From Styela clava (lineage: Eukaryota; Chordata; Ascidiacea; Stolidobranchia; Styelidae): a DNA stretch of 64,000 nucleotides. Positions within the stretch are counted from its first letter, which is position 1. Each line of letters begins with the position of its first letter. Location: the NCBI RefSeq assembly GCF_964204865.1, contig NC_135251.1, positions 13,640,001-13,704,000 of the forward strand, read 5' to 3'. The position numbers and the translations under genes were made by a program. The notes below the pieces were generated by a model that was not told where the DNA came from, did not search any database, and saw nothing but the letters and a program-made list of their open reading frames with translations. Shown in pieces: positions 1 through 10,765 of the stretch.

Positions 1-140
1 TATTCATTAATTGAATATTCAAAGCAACTGTATCACTTGTGAAAAAATGGTTATAAAAAGAATTGCTTATTGGTGACTTTTCTAGCTACCCAAGGTATCC
101 CCAATTTCAATCATGATACTGCAGCAGCATTTTATTCTAT

Positions 141-253
141 CCGATTTATTACATCCTGGGTCTGATGGTAGGCGTGGGACAAAATATAGATTTTAACCTA
201 AGATGTCATTTTAAGTATTAACGTTTTAACCACTCTGCCACCGTTCTCATGAA
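141..253 (-). repeat. tRNA-derived SINE-like fragment
   Basis: Read on the minus strand from about 253, the sequence GGTGGCAGAGTGGTTAAAAC matches a tRNA A-box region, as in Leu/Ser-type tRNAs. The body that follows is degenerate and no clean cloverleaf or clear B box is left. It lies in the ITPK1 intron. A decayed tRNA-derived SINE is the best reading; a degenerate tRNA pseudogene is the alternative. Confidence 0.5.
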
Positions 254-298
254 CATGATGACAATATACTGTAAATTGCTGATGAATCACTTGACTTT

Positions 299-572
299 AC
301 CGTATATCCTCACATATAAGCCGAATTTAAAATTCAAAAAATAAGTTGCCAAACTGAGGGGTCGGCTTATACACGCATAACTCAGATCGCACTCAAATGG
401 AATGGCATTATGCTAACTTAATCCCAATAGCTACAACTCAAACCATCTCCTGAGTTCTCACGATAAGAGCATGCGATTGACAGGGTCGGCTTATATGTGG
501 ATATTTATAAATTCGCCATTTCAAGGTTGCATTTATGGGGGTCGGCTTATGTGCGGTGGTATACAGTACATT
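299..572. mobile_element. MITE with GTCGGCTTATA-type terminal inverted repeats
   Basis: The left end reads CCGTATATCCTCACATATAA and the right end, reverse-complemented, begins TACTGTATACCACCGCACAT. Both run on into AAGCCGA(C). Internal copies of GGGTCGGCTTAT occur near 358, 484 and 540. The TIRs are imperfect and the element has no ORF of note. The style suggests a Tc1/mariner-like non-autonomous element in the ITPK1 intron just downstream of the exon 3 donor. The superfamily is inference. Confidence 0.55.
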
Positions 573-586
573 ATCCATAGACAAAC

Positions 587-3134
587 CTCGACATCTTTTA
601 TATTTTTTTCAGCTCTTTTATTTCCACTCATGGCTTCAATCATACGATCAGTCATCTTATGAATAATTGCATCAAAAGGTTCTTGGGCTTTCATTGTTTT
701 CGAGAAATCAATCTGAATAGGAATTCACAGGAAATGATTTTTTTTTTGCAAACCATAATTAATATATAAAATTTCATATTTAGCTTCATAGGTGATATTC
801 GAGATTTCAAATATCAAACAATATTTCTGAATACTTTTGTTATATGAATTTTTTTATGTAAGATTGCTACTTTAAAAAACTACTTTTTGCTTTCATGATA
901 ACAAGTACATTAGATTAAAAGAAATATTTTTACACAATTCTCATTTTTGTCTTTTGCTCCGAACAGGGTCCTTTACAAGTAGCCATGAAATCTAACGACA
1001 CGTAATGAACTACTATTTTTGTGAACTGTTTTTGGAAGAAAATTCTTTCCGCACCGGCTTGGCCTACCCACTTGATTACAACCTAGGTGAGGTGGTGGGC
1101 ATGCGATCTGAACCCGAGATGTGTATTCTTCGATGGCAACACATAAGTCAACACTTTAACTGTTAGGCCATTGCACCAACAAGAACATAATTTGTTAATG
1201 GGATATACAATAAATGCGATTTATCTTTCTCATGGGGTAATGAAACGGTTCAAGCTTCATGTTCCCCACATAACCCAAGGTTTAATAAATTGGGTAGGAA
1301 ACATTTCAAAGCCTGCTTGTACTGAGCCTTGCTATTAATAACTAAAAAATATTATGAAAAATATTTGCAATAGCATAAAACAGAAAACTCACTTCTTTCA
1401 GTATAGCTCCATGGCTCCTGCAAAAAAAGAACACCAATTAAAATATTCCGTTAAAACAATTGCATATCGTTCAACAATATTCAAAGCATAACATTGTGAA
1501 TCGAGATGAAGTGAATTCACTTACTGAGTAATCTTAACTTACGCTCATAATATCTGTCGGGAGCCCGGTCAATTTTGGGGTCTCTAGTCAAGTCACTAAA
1601 CTCCCAAGTCAAGTCAAATTACCGCTGTTTCGAGTCATGCGTCGAGTCGGGAGTCGTAAAAGGTTTTGTGAACAACAGTGAAATAGATAGTTATGATTCA
1701 CACTGACACAAAGACTTTCATCTCGCCCTAAACTAACCTTATTTTGAATGCCAAACTAAGATTTAATCATAGATTGACAGATCGATAATTTTCTAAACAT
1801 ATTTTGAAATATTGCTACAAAAATCTAGAATAGCCTATTTTTAAAATTTGTCATGGTAAATCATTTTACTCCATTTTTTTCTTGGTAGTTTGAGGACTCA
1901 AAAGCATCTCAGAGTCCTAAGTCAAGTCTCTCTGGCAGTTCCTCAATTATGATATTATAGGATTTACATATTTATCCTGGGGGGGAGAGAAAAGCCAAAT
2001 GATTGGAATAATACGATTGAAATTTGCCTTCAGTTTACGTTAAAGCACTAACTTCATCAAGCATTCTCTACTAGTTAATAACGAGAAATGGTTTTACCTC
2101 CCCCTTAGTTTGTTTATTATTTTTTGGGGATACAAGTATGAAGTTAAATCATATTAAATTACAGGGTCGCGTACTTTTGTACCACAATAACTTCTAGTGG
2201 GCGTGGCGCAACAATTTTTTCATATGTAATTTCTAACCCTCACCTGACTGCTTCATCCGAAAATTACGTTACTACGAAATCACAGTGACATAATGAAGCC
2301 CGCCCAAATTTAGGGATGGTCGTCCAAAACGCGCAGACGATTAACCGAAGTCGAGCAAGCTATTTTTCTCGTTTTCTTGTCGTAACGATCCCGATAATAG
2401 AGAGATCGCTGGCGTTAGTGAGTTCGTTATTGCCGGCGCAATTGCGCGATTTCGGGCGATCGTAGGTATGCTTTGGCAAGCTATATGACGTGATTGTCAC
2501 ATCGTAGTGAAGTCGGTTTTGGATGACGTAGTCAGGTGGGGGTTAGGAAACACATATGCAAAAATGGTCATGCCAAGCCCCCTAGAAGTACTTGCAGACT
2601 TGTGGTACAAAACTACACTAGACCCAAGTTGCACTTAGATCAAGCTCCATAGTATTGCATAAAATTTTTCCAATAAATAAGTTCTGAAGTTATACTTATA
2701 TAGAATGAATATTGTCATTACCGCACAATAGAGCTTGTGATAAAACAAGAAAATGTTTGGTATTATAAACTATCTTTGTTTACAATTTTGTCTCTGCGAA
2801 TCCTAAGACAGTCCAGCAGTCAGACAGTACTACACAACCACGCCCTAGAATGTGAGAAATTTTGGAAAGTAAAAACATATCGGAGTTCCAATATTACAGA
2901 TACCACAATATACCGATATGTTTTAAGTTACTTCACAGATAACTAGACCAGAAGACCATGTCATATGTTCGTATACCTGTATGCCCATGTTTTTAGTTTA
3001 TGTAGGACTCTCTAAAATGAAATTCAAACCTATTTCAGTACTTACTCGACTATGGCTCTAAGTTTTTCCAAGTTGACTTTCTTTTTCTTCTTGGCGCTGA
3101 ACCAACATCCAATAAATTTTCTTCTTGGGACCAT
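587..3134 (-). CDS. ITPK1: Inositol-tetrakisphosphate 1-kinase, N-terminal part (gene runs off left edge)
   Basis: Three minus-strand coding exons with matching phases: 3134-3046 (start ATG at 3134, ends phase 2), 1417-1393 (25 nt) and 712-587 (phase 0 at both ends). Each is bounded by AG/GT. Together they encode about 80 residues. The first block reads RKFIGCWFSAKKKKKVNLE and a later block reads QEPFDAIIHKMTDRMIEA. These match the ITPK1 N-terminal fold as I know it, with its K-V-GYW-S-KK start and the P-DVIIHKLTD signature. ITPK1 is a cytosolic ATP-grasp kinase/phosphotransferase of inositol tris- and tetrakisphosphates. The catalytic ATP-grasp part is not in the window; the donor at 586 (gtttgt) leads to exons left of position 1. 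The large introns carry SINEs and MITEs. The family call is confident; the 25-nt exon rests on phase and splice sites only. Confidence 0.85.
1048..1184 (-). repeat. tRNA-derived SINE
   Basis: On the minus strand the element starts near 1184 with GTTGGTGCAATGGCCTAACA, a degraded tRNA 5' half with an A-box-like stretch. About 60 nt later comes GGGTTCAGATCGCATGCC, a recognisable B box. The remainder continues to about 1048. It is inserted in the intron between ITPK1 exons 2 and 3. The call rests on box spacing and sequence only. Confidence 0.55.
1955..2005 (-). repeat. 3'-tail fragment of the dispersed SINE family
   Basis: The segment around 1960-1998 (aggatttacatatttatcct followed by a G-run and gagagaaaagcc) repeats the 3' tail of the SINE found complete at 21661-22006. 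Only the tail is present. Confidence 0.5.
2171..2613. mobile_element. Foldback/MITE-like element with ~90-bp imperfect inverted ends
   Basis: The left arm (about 2174-2265) begins TTTTGTACCACAATAACTTC and continues through TTTCTAACCCTCACCTGACT. The reverse complement of the right arm (about 2519-2613) reads TTTTGTACCACAAGTCTGCA and TTCCTAACCCCCACCTGACT. The arms share most positions over about 90 bp and the centre is 250 bp of non-coding DNA. It lies in ITPK1 intron 1. No transposase ORF is visible, so it is non-autonomous. Confidence 0.65.
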
Positions 3135-5758
3135 ATTTGACACCCGCGACCTCATCTGCGCAGATGTGCAAACCCCGACCGCGCTCAACACAAGAACTGA
3201 CTAAGTTAACTCACCAAAGAGAAACGTCTGGCTAAAGCGTACACTCCCTATGTGTCCCTAGTCAGTCAAATGACTAGCTGTTTTCAACTGGGCATCGTGC
3301 GTTGCTGAGCGTAATTCCAGTGTTCCCTGTGTAAGTATTTGACGCCTCTTGACGATATATGTTCCAACAAGTGATAATTATGTGCTATTACAATCTCAAT
3401 CGTAAAATTTGGCTTTATCTCCGGCAATATTTTACCGAAAAAACGTGTTTTGAATGTTAAATGTTAGAGTTTTTGAGCTATTTTATTCGGGTGCACACTC
3501 ATCTTTTTTACTCAAAGGATTTTATTATTTTTTTATTAGCATGTAAATCACCCTCTCGGATTAATCAGGTGTATACATATTAATCAGGCGTGTACATACA
3601 CTGATGCCACTTAGCATGAGGCAAATTCCTAGCTTACATGATTTTAGGTGCAATTTTTTGCTTTATCGCTTTGCTTGAATATATAATATTCAACCACTTT
3701 TAGGCCACTAAAACCTATCGTTTAGATACCACACCCAATAAAAAACGAGACACGCACACACATACAGTCTATATAGCAGTTTTAGACATTCTTGTACATG
3801 ATTTCATGTTCAACTTAAATAAATTCAACGTGTATCGAGACGGGAACGGTAACACGAATTAATTAGAACAGCTTGAATTTAGGAAACTGAGCATCAGAAA
3901 GAACCATCGTGTAAAAGTTCAAAAGCCTTTTCGATATATGAATAATCCGTCGACAGGTTGTTTACTTAGCTTTTTAAAGTACCTTCTGTATCGGTACATA
4001 TACAACGTTTCTAGGTAATAATCGAGCATTGGGTTTATATAATTTGTTTTTCGTAGAAATTTGTGTTTCATTTAGGATTTCGGAACATTACGTAAGATCT
4101 GTTCATATAGATTAAACTAAGTCCTCGAAGTATAAATACATAGTGGACTCTAACAGATGAGGTGGCTTAACCCCATTTTGTGAATTACGTGGTGAAAGAA
4201 TTCACGGAATATCAAGATAACCTGACATAATATAAAATTTATTATCGCATTGAAACGACTTTCTATGAAGCCTGTGAACAATTTTAGAAAGAAACTAGGT
4301 GAAACTATTGATGTCGGGCTTTATAACAGAAATTACAATGTAATTTGACACCAAAATTCTCGGGACAAAACATGAATCATATACATGCGTAACATTTTTA
4401 TGCAGTTAGTGTTCTAAACGTAACATGCCTCTAGGACATAAAGCTGGGAATTGACCGCTAAATTTAGTCGAAAAAAATAATTTGATCTGCTGGCTTTTCA
4501 AGCCTTTTGTACGTCTACCAATGTGGATTCATTATATATATTGTTAAAATATGCAAACAACATGTGTACTATAGCATGAACGGTCCAATTTCGTAACCAA
4601 TAGAAATCAAGAATCCCCACTACAACTTTCCATAGCATATATATATAAATACATATATATATAAATATATGCTATTTGTTCAACAAAGACCGTAGATGAA
4701 CTAGCTTTTGTTTCTATGTTCAATATAAAAAATTTAAGTTCATCTGGAATTTACACAAAATTGAAAATGCTCGTTATCAAATGTTTCTATAAATATCTCT
4801 CCAGCAACGTTTTTATCTAAAAAACAGATAAAAAATACGAAACCAAATAAAAAATAAATCGGTGGATTAGATATTACGCTACTTGATGTTTGCGACCTTT
4901 ACAACAAAACGTTTAGATCGCTGCAGAAACAGTAGAGTATTGTCTCTGGGATTTAACATTCCTCGAGGGCAAATTCTGCGGCAATTGGGAATAGATTCTT
5001 CGACATGATTGAGGTTGAATATTGCCCACATTATGCATTGACTGAGGTTGCGCTCAGAAAAAAATATGAAAAGTATAAAAATAATAATTTGTACAATTGT
5101 TCTCGTAGTTTTAAATAAAATACTATTTTATGGCAATAATAACAAAAATTTGCCAAACACCAAATCAAATTCACGAAAAATAAAAACGTGTGTCTTGCGA
5201 TGCCGCTAGTGGGCAGTAGTGGCCACCATGTTTGACCTTGTCATTTCGAGGTTGACTATTGACTTTTGAGCTTGTTTTTTATTGGGAGGATCGCATATAC
5301 AATTCCCTAACTTTTTAATGGATATGTACCAAAAATCAGATTGGATATTGCGGATTCTAATTATTTCAACAAAAGTATGACGTTAATTTCTTTACTAAGT
5401 GACGTCAAGTGTACACTGACTGAACACCGTCCGCTGTTTACCACCACCAATGGCTTGTCGAATTCGAAGTTTGTCAAAGATAACCATGCGCAAGAGAATT
5501 GCTGGACCATTACCGTCGTGAAGTTGTTCACATAGTTTGGTTGCGGCTTCCCCACCTTTGCTAAACTAATAAATTAACTATTTGCGATCTGGACTAGCCT
5601 TACGATGCAAATAATGAAACGGCGATGTTTTTGCGTCGGCAACGAATCTTTCATCATAGTACACATATAGTTTCTCTATCCTTCGCGCATAGAAAACGCC
5701 TTTGAAATTTTGGGGATTCTGAACGATTATATTGAAAAATGCCACTAAAGCATGTACG

Positions 5759-5991
5759 CATATTATTCAGTTTATCGCAAGTAAAATTATCAACGTTACA
5801 TATTTGCTTGCTTCTTCGCGCATTGTACGTTGTCTGTTTGTTTACTCAGTATCTTGAACATTTTCAAAAAGTCCTCATATTATTCAGTTTATCGCAAGTA
5901 AAATTATCAACGTTACATATTTGCTTGCGTCTTCGCGCATTGTACGTTGTCTGTTTGTTTACTCAGTATCTTGAACATTTCAAAAATTCCT
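5759..5991. repeat. Tandem direct duplication, unit 117 bp, two copies
   Basis: Copy 1 (5759-5875) and copy 2 (5876 to about 5991) both start catattattcagtttatcgc and run almost identically through gcgcattgtacgttgtctgt and cagtatcttgaacattt. Differences are a t/g change near the middle and a 1-2 base change at the end. The duplication creates an apparent 148-codon ORF with an internally repeated peptide. That ORF has no domain and is not taken as a gene. Confidence 0.85.
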
Positions 5992-6195
5992 CATATACGA
6001 GATTTTACTGCAGATATGGTATAGTCCGGCAGATAAGGGGACCTTTTTGGCCCAAGTTTGATTTCAGACATAAAGTTTTTTTTATTTGTGATTATTCATC
6101 TTGGGGTCATTGCCCATCATTTCTACATGGGTGTGGAGTTTGCAGCCTTGAGCAATTTTTTTTTACGGCTCGATATTTGTATTAGTGTTTTTCGT

Positions 6196-6290
6196 CAAAC
6201 CTGTGCATCATAATGACGCACAACCTGAACCATAACCTGTTACAATACTATGTTCAGGTTGTGCGCAATCTTGGTGCACAAACTACGCAA
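6196..6290. repeat. Short palindromic element
   Basis: The left half contains gacgcacaacctgaacc and the right half contains the near inverse, ggttcaggttgtgcgcaatc. This is related to the element at 8638-8732 and, more distantly, to the MITE at 25984-26124 through the conserved link between an AAGATGG/CCATCTT-type motif and the inverted arms. Confidence 0.5.
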
Positions 6291-8637
6291 GCACCAAATT
6301 TACTAGGAAATAAAATCAATCACTTTTAGGTATTTGTTGAGCCCAGTTTGGGTCGCGACCCATATTAAGTATATGGAAATACTGTCGAAACATGCGCGTA
6401 AAATAAAGAGTACTATTTCAAAATACCCGTTTTTGTTGCAATTAACAATACAAGCCTGCTAATGCCAGTGGTTCAAGTGGATATACACCCAGTGGAGAAC
6501 AGTCAATTATTTGTTAGCTAGAATTGTTAGGCAGCGGGATGATCACGACGACACAGTGAAAGATAATGATATCACGAGAACAAGCATGAGAAAATTGCTA
6601 CATTTCATAGTATATCCCTGGGAAAGAGTGTAGTTCATTCTTATGTTCCATGCCAATGCTTTTCAAACTACCAAAGACTCTCAACACTTTTGCTTCTTCT
6701 CTTCTATAAAAATACATTGTAATTGTATATTCGCATTTCCATCTGTTTGTTCGTGCTCCCAGATAACCGATCAGCGGCCTCCAAGGAGGACGGGGTCCCC
6801 TTTTAAGAAACCCTGTCATAAACTAAAAGAGGCGACCGTGCTTCTCTTGCCTGTTGTCATGCTGTCCCTGGAATTTAGCTACAACAAAAATTTCACAAGA
6901 ACGGATTTTTAAATTTTATGATTTTATTAATATTCTCAACAATGAATGATATACGGGTGGTAAAATGCCAAGTTATTCCAACAACATGATCATGTTTCGC
7001 AATTTACAACTAATATTTTGTATGTAACTTTGTTTGACAGAGCCCCAAGAGCTCTAACTACAAATATCAAATATGTGAGGCCAAAAAAAGCAGTGGCACA
7101 CTACAACATTGTCAAATGTGCTGTATTTACGATAGATAATAGGTTTACCAAAAAGAATTACATGAAAAATGGTAAAATAAAGATCAATTCAGCAATATCT
7201 ACTTGGTGATATATGCATCTGTTGATGATGTGTTTGTTTCGGAAGTTTAATAACAGAATTAATTGTGGTTGTTGGGGATGTTTTATAGAAAGGTTGCATG
7301 GAAAAAAGTTTTCACAAAATGTCAAGGTTTGATAGTAGTAGAGAAGTAGAAAAAATACTCCCATGTTTTTTTTTTTCATTTGATAACCACGCCACAGAAC
7401 TTCCCCGATAAGTATACGCAGCAATTGCGAGAGGCAGAAATGCCAAGATGGGATTTCATCGCATTGCAAACCAATATTAGCAATTTTTATATATATTCGC
7501 GCATTCCCACCTGAACAGCGTGGAAAAGATTATACCCATCTACACACTTTAAGAACTATGTCAGTGAGCTTCATATTATCGAATATCAATAAAGGAGTAG
7601 TGCAATGGGAAAAGACATATAAGTCGGAACTTTCAGTAGTATACAATCAAATAATCTTATTGTAGAATATTTATTTAAAAACATTTCGTCACGCCAACTG
7701 CAGTCCGAAACTTTTTGTCTCTGGCTGAGCTTAGATACCAATTGACACGCATGTAAACTGGTAAGACTGTAAGAGGCACGCGATGGAGCAGATACTAAGA
7801 GTATCCATCCCCCAACTGTCATTTGAGAGGGTACTGCTGTTTTTATTGCAGATGTTACTGATCTTTTTGCATTTAAGATTTACTGGCATCACCGATTTAA
7901 GAATATTGGAAACCAACACGCAATATTACAAAACTTACTTTTAACACGAGGTTTGAACGAATGAAAAAGCTGAAACTAGTATTCTTTAGAACAGCATACA
8001 AATTCTATGGAATGAAATCATACACAAAAGCTCGTCAAAAACCTATAGCTCAATATTCAAGTGGAATTTGATACATGTGCGCAAAAATGTGCGCGTTACT
8101 ACGTACAACCGAAGCACGCAGGAAGATGTGTGTGATGTACTAGTATTCAAAACTTTGACTCAACTGTGTTGGCATAACAGGTGCACATCTCGGTTTCGCA
8201 TACGCATACCTTCTATCTTCACAAGGATATATTAATTTTGCCAAAGTCAATGCAGCACTGAAAGGTTGCGGTTCTTCCGAAAGAAAACTCGTTACACATC
8301 TTTAGATACCAGTGGATGGTTTTACATGGCCTTGTTCGGAGTGAAAGACGAGGTCAAATATTTCAATCCAATTCAACTAATAAAATATTTCCCAAGTCCC
8401 TAAGCTTAAACTAGGAAAACGAAATGCGCGCAGCAACGCAAATGTAGTTTGAAGAGCGCAATAGAAAGTGGCTAGATGCTGTCGATGGATCTTGACTTGT
8501 ATTAGTGAAATAAACCAACATTTATTCTACTAAAATTAAATTTCTGACATTGTAAGGAGATTCAATGTTGCCATGTATGCAAAACTAAACCATGTAGTTA
8601 TGAAATAATTGTTTTTAACAAAAAGGCGCTCCTGAAG

Positions 8638-8732
8638 TATTCGTACCAAGATGGCGCACAACCTGAACATTGTATGTTTACCAAGTTAGGGTTCAGGATG
8701 TGCGTCATCTTGGGCCGAATACTTTAAATCCA
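8638..8732. mobile_element. Small MITE with inverted ends (GAAGTATTCGTACCAAGATG type)
   Basis: The left end reads GAAGTATTCGTACCAAGATG, then GCGCACAACCTGAACAT. The right end reads GGTTCAGGATGTGCGTCATC, then TTGGGCCGAATACTTT. Read in reverse complement this mirrors the left end imperfectly. The element is about 95 bp with no coding capacity, and its ends resemble the perfect-TIR element at 25984-26124. Confidence 0.6.
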
Positions 8733-10765
8733 CTTAAAAAAAATTGCTCAACATTATATACTCCACACCCACCTGGGTATCATTATATATGTCATATACA
8801 TTATATCTAAACAATAAAAAAAACTTTATGTCCCAAAACAATGTTAAGGCCCGATTCTGCCGGACTAGTAAGGCGTTTTTTTTTCATTCAATTTATCCCA
8901 TTTAACAAGGCACAACCTTTTGATCAACTTACCCAGATATAGCATAGCAAGAGTTCATTGGTTCGTTGGAGTTATCAGAACTGTACATAAATGGTCGGCC
9001 TCACTCACTTATATAAAAGAAGCTCAGAAATTTTACGCATTTTATTTATTTCGACATCTTACAACTAATTGATTTTCACCAGTTATAACTGTATACTGTA
9101 TGATTCATAACTATAGCTATAAATGAGCACGTATTTTATATCTTGATAAGAGTCAAAAGGAAGATCGAAACGGGATTACATGTGGAACTGACGTGAAAAT
9201 TGCTACTTTCGAAACAAAGCATCAGATCTCGATTTTTCTTCGAGGAGAACAGAAAATAAACTGATATAACATTGTACTACGATTAAATGCAGTTGAGTAA
9301 TCTGGATTATGGGCGAGTAAAATTGGGTTCGGCTAAAGCTTGCATACTAGCGCAGGTGTTTGACAAATTGGCAAATGTTAAGAACCACTGCTCTATACGA
9401 AGTATGAATATACTTCATCAATATGAAATGTCACTTTCGTTCAACGGTCAGTAAAGTAGGATTTCTTTGTCCAAACAAATATAGGTGAAAGTTCAAACCA
9501 CAAAAACAATCATAATGCGAATTTAGGAAAATTGTCATTGTACGAAAGGAACCATTGTAATATCAAATAAGTTGCAGAGCAAGTTATTTTTCATTCACGC
9601 TAATATGAAACTTATTGACTCCACGTTATACTCAATAAAAAAAATAAATAAAGCCAATATTTCTATTGTCAAGTTTCTCATTTTCTTTCAGCAAGGATAC
9701 AAGTCCCATAATATGACGTAATATCCGCTACATTAAGTTTCTACAATGCATTATTCCGTTCGCGTATGCTCTATGTATGATTACAGACGTGAAAGTGAGA
9801 ATTAGTCGTGGCCATATCTTCCCCAGGAGGTGATTGTTTAAAGATTAGACGACAGTGTACAACTAAGTCTAAACGTGTTCTGACTAAAACGTCGTGTTAT
9901 TTCTCCAAGACAATGCACATCCATACATGCACGAATACATCTATTTTGACCCCAAAGTATTTCCAGACGACGCAACTACATTCATTTAAGTCTCCAAGTT
10001 AAATAAGAAAGAGGTATTAGGTTCATCTTGCCGTCTGATTTGCGAATATTGTGTAGTATATATTATGTAGATTGCAATTGAGGTATTACGCATATTCAGT
10101 TTCATAGACATGTAGATATCGAGATCCTGTCTGACTTTTTCAAAATTTGTTCAAAGCACAAAATAGTTAATCGACAATTTTAATTGATGCATTTTAAATG
10201 TCCACCCTAATGTAAATGCATATCAATGTAAAATGTAATGGAATCTATTCTGATTGTTGTATTGGTCCCACACATTAGTTAATTTCAAAAATGTATCTCA
10301 TCGTTTCATCAAATCCCGATAGTTCGAGGCAATGGCTCAGGGGTTAATGCAGAAAGGTTAAAGCAAAATGTCAAACCAATAAGCTTCCAGGTTTTCAACA
10401 GGAACAAATTCTTTGCGTATCGCTGGCTGCTTGTATACACCCGTTTTCAGGATAAAGGTGCAAAAATACAGATGATTTCAGTAGATTCTTATCTGTGAAA
10501 ATCTTTTTTAATTAACAAAATGAAAAAAAAAAAACGTTTAATGTGAAATTCACAGGCGCGTGCATTTTAATATCACTATATTAATCTATGAAAATGAAAA
10601 GAAACAACCGCTAACTGCAAATTCGTTTTTACTTAAAAAAAATAAATGCAGTAAAAAGCCTACCACATCTACATTCAAGAAAAATCTTAAATGCGTGTGA
10701 AAATTTTGTTCAGACAAACTTGATATCCAACTTATTAATAATATAAATCACAAACGTATCTTGCG

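Larger units (their letters stand above)
3135..10765. other. Intergenic region between ITPK1 and the GPCR gene
   Basis: Apart from the repeats listed separately (a 117-bp tandem duplication near 5.8 kb and small palindromic elements near 6.2 and 8.7 kb) I see no supportable gene here. The ORFs are short, AT-biased and without recognisable domains. The ITPK1 promoter and 5'UTR should lie just above 3134, where the GC content rises (about 3135-3330). An AT-rich palindrome sits at about 4634-4674. Confidence 0.6.

Noticed and set aside
5739..6185. 148-codon plus-strand ORF
   Set aside because: Half of it is the 117-bp tandem duplication translated twice; no domain, no splice context.
7158..7469. 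103-codon minus-strand ORF
   Set aside because: AT-driven composition, no recognisable motif and no neighbouring exon in phase.
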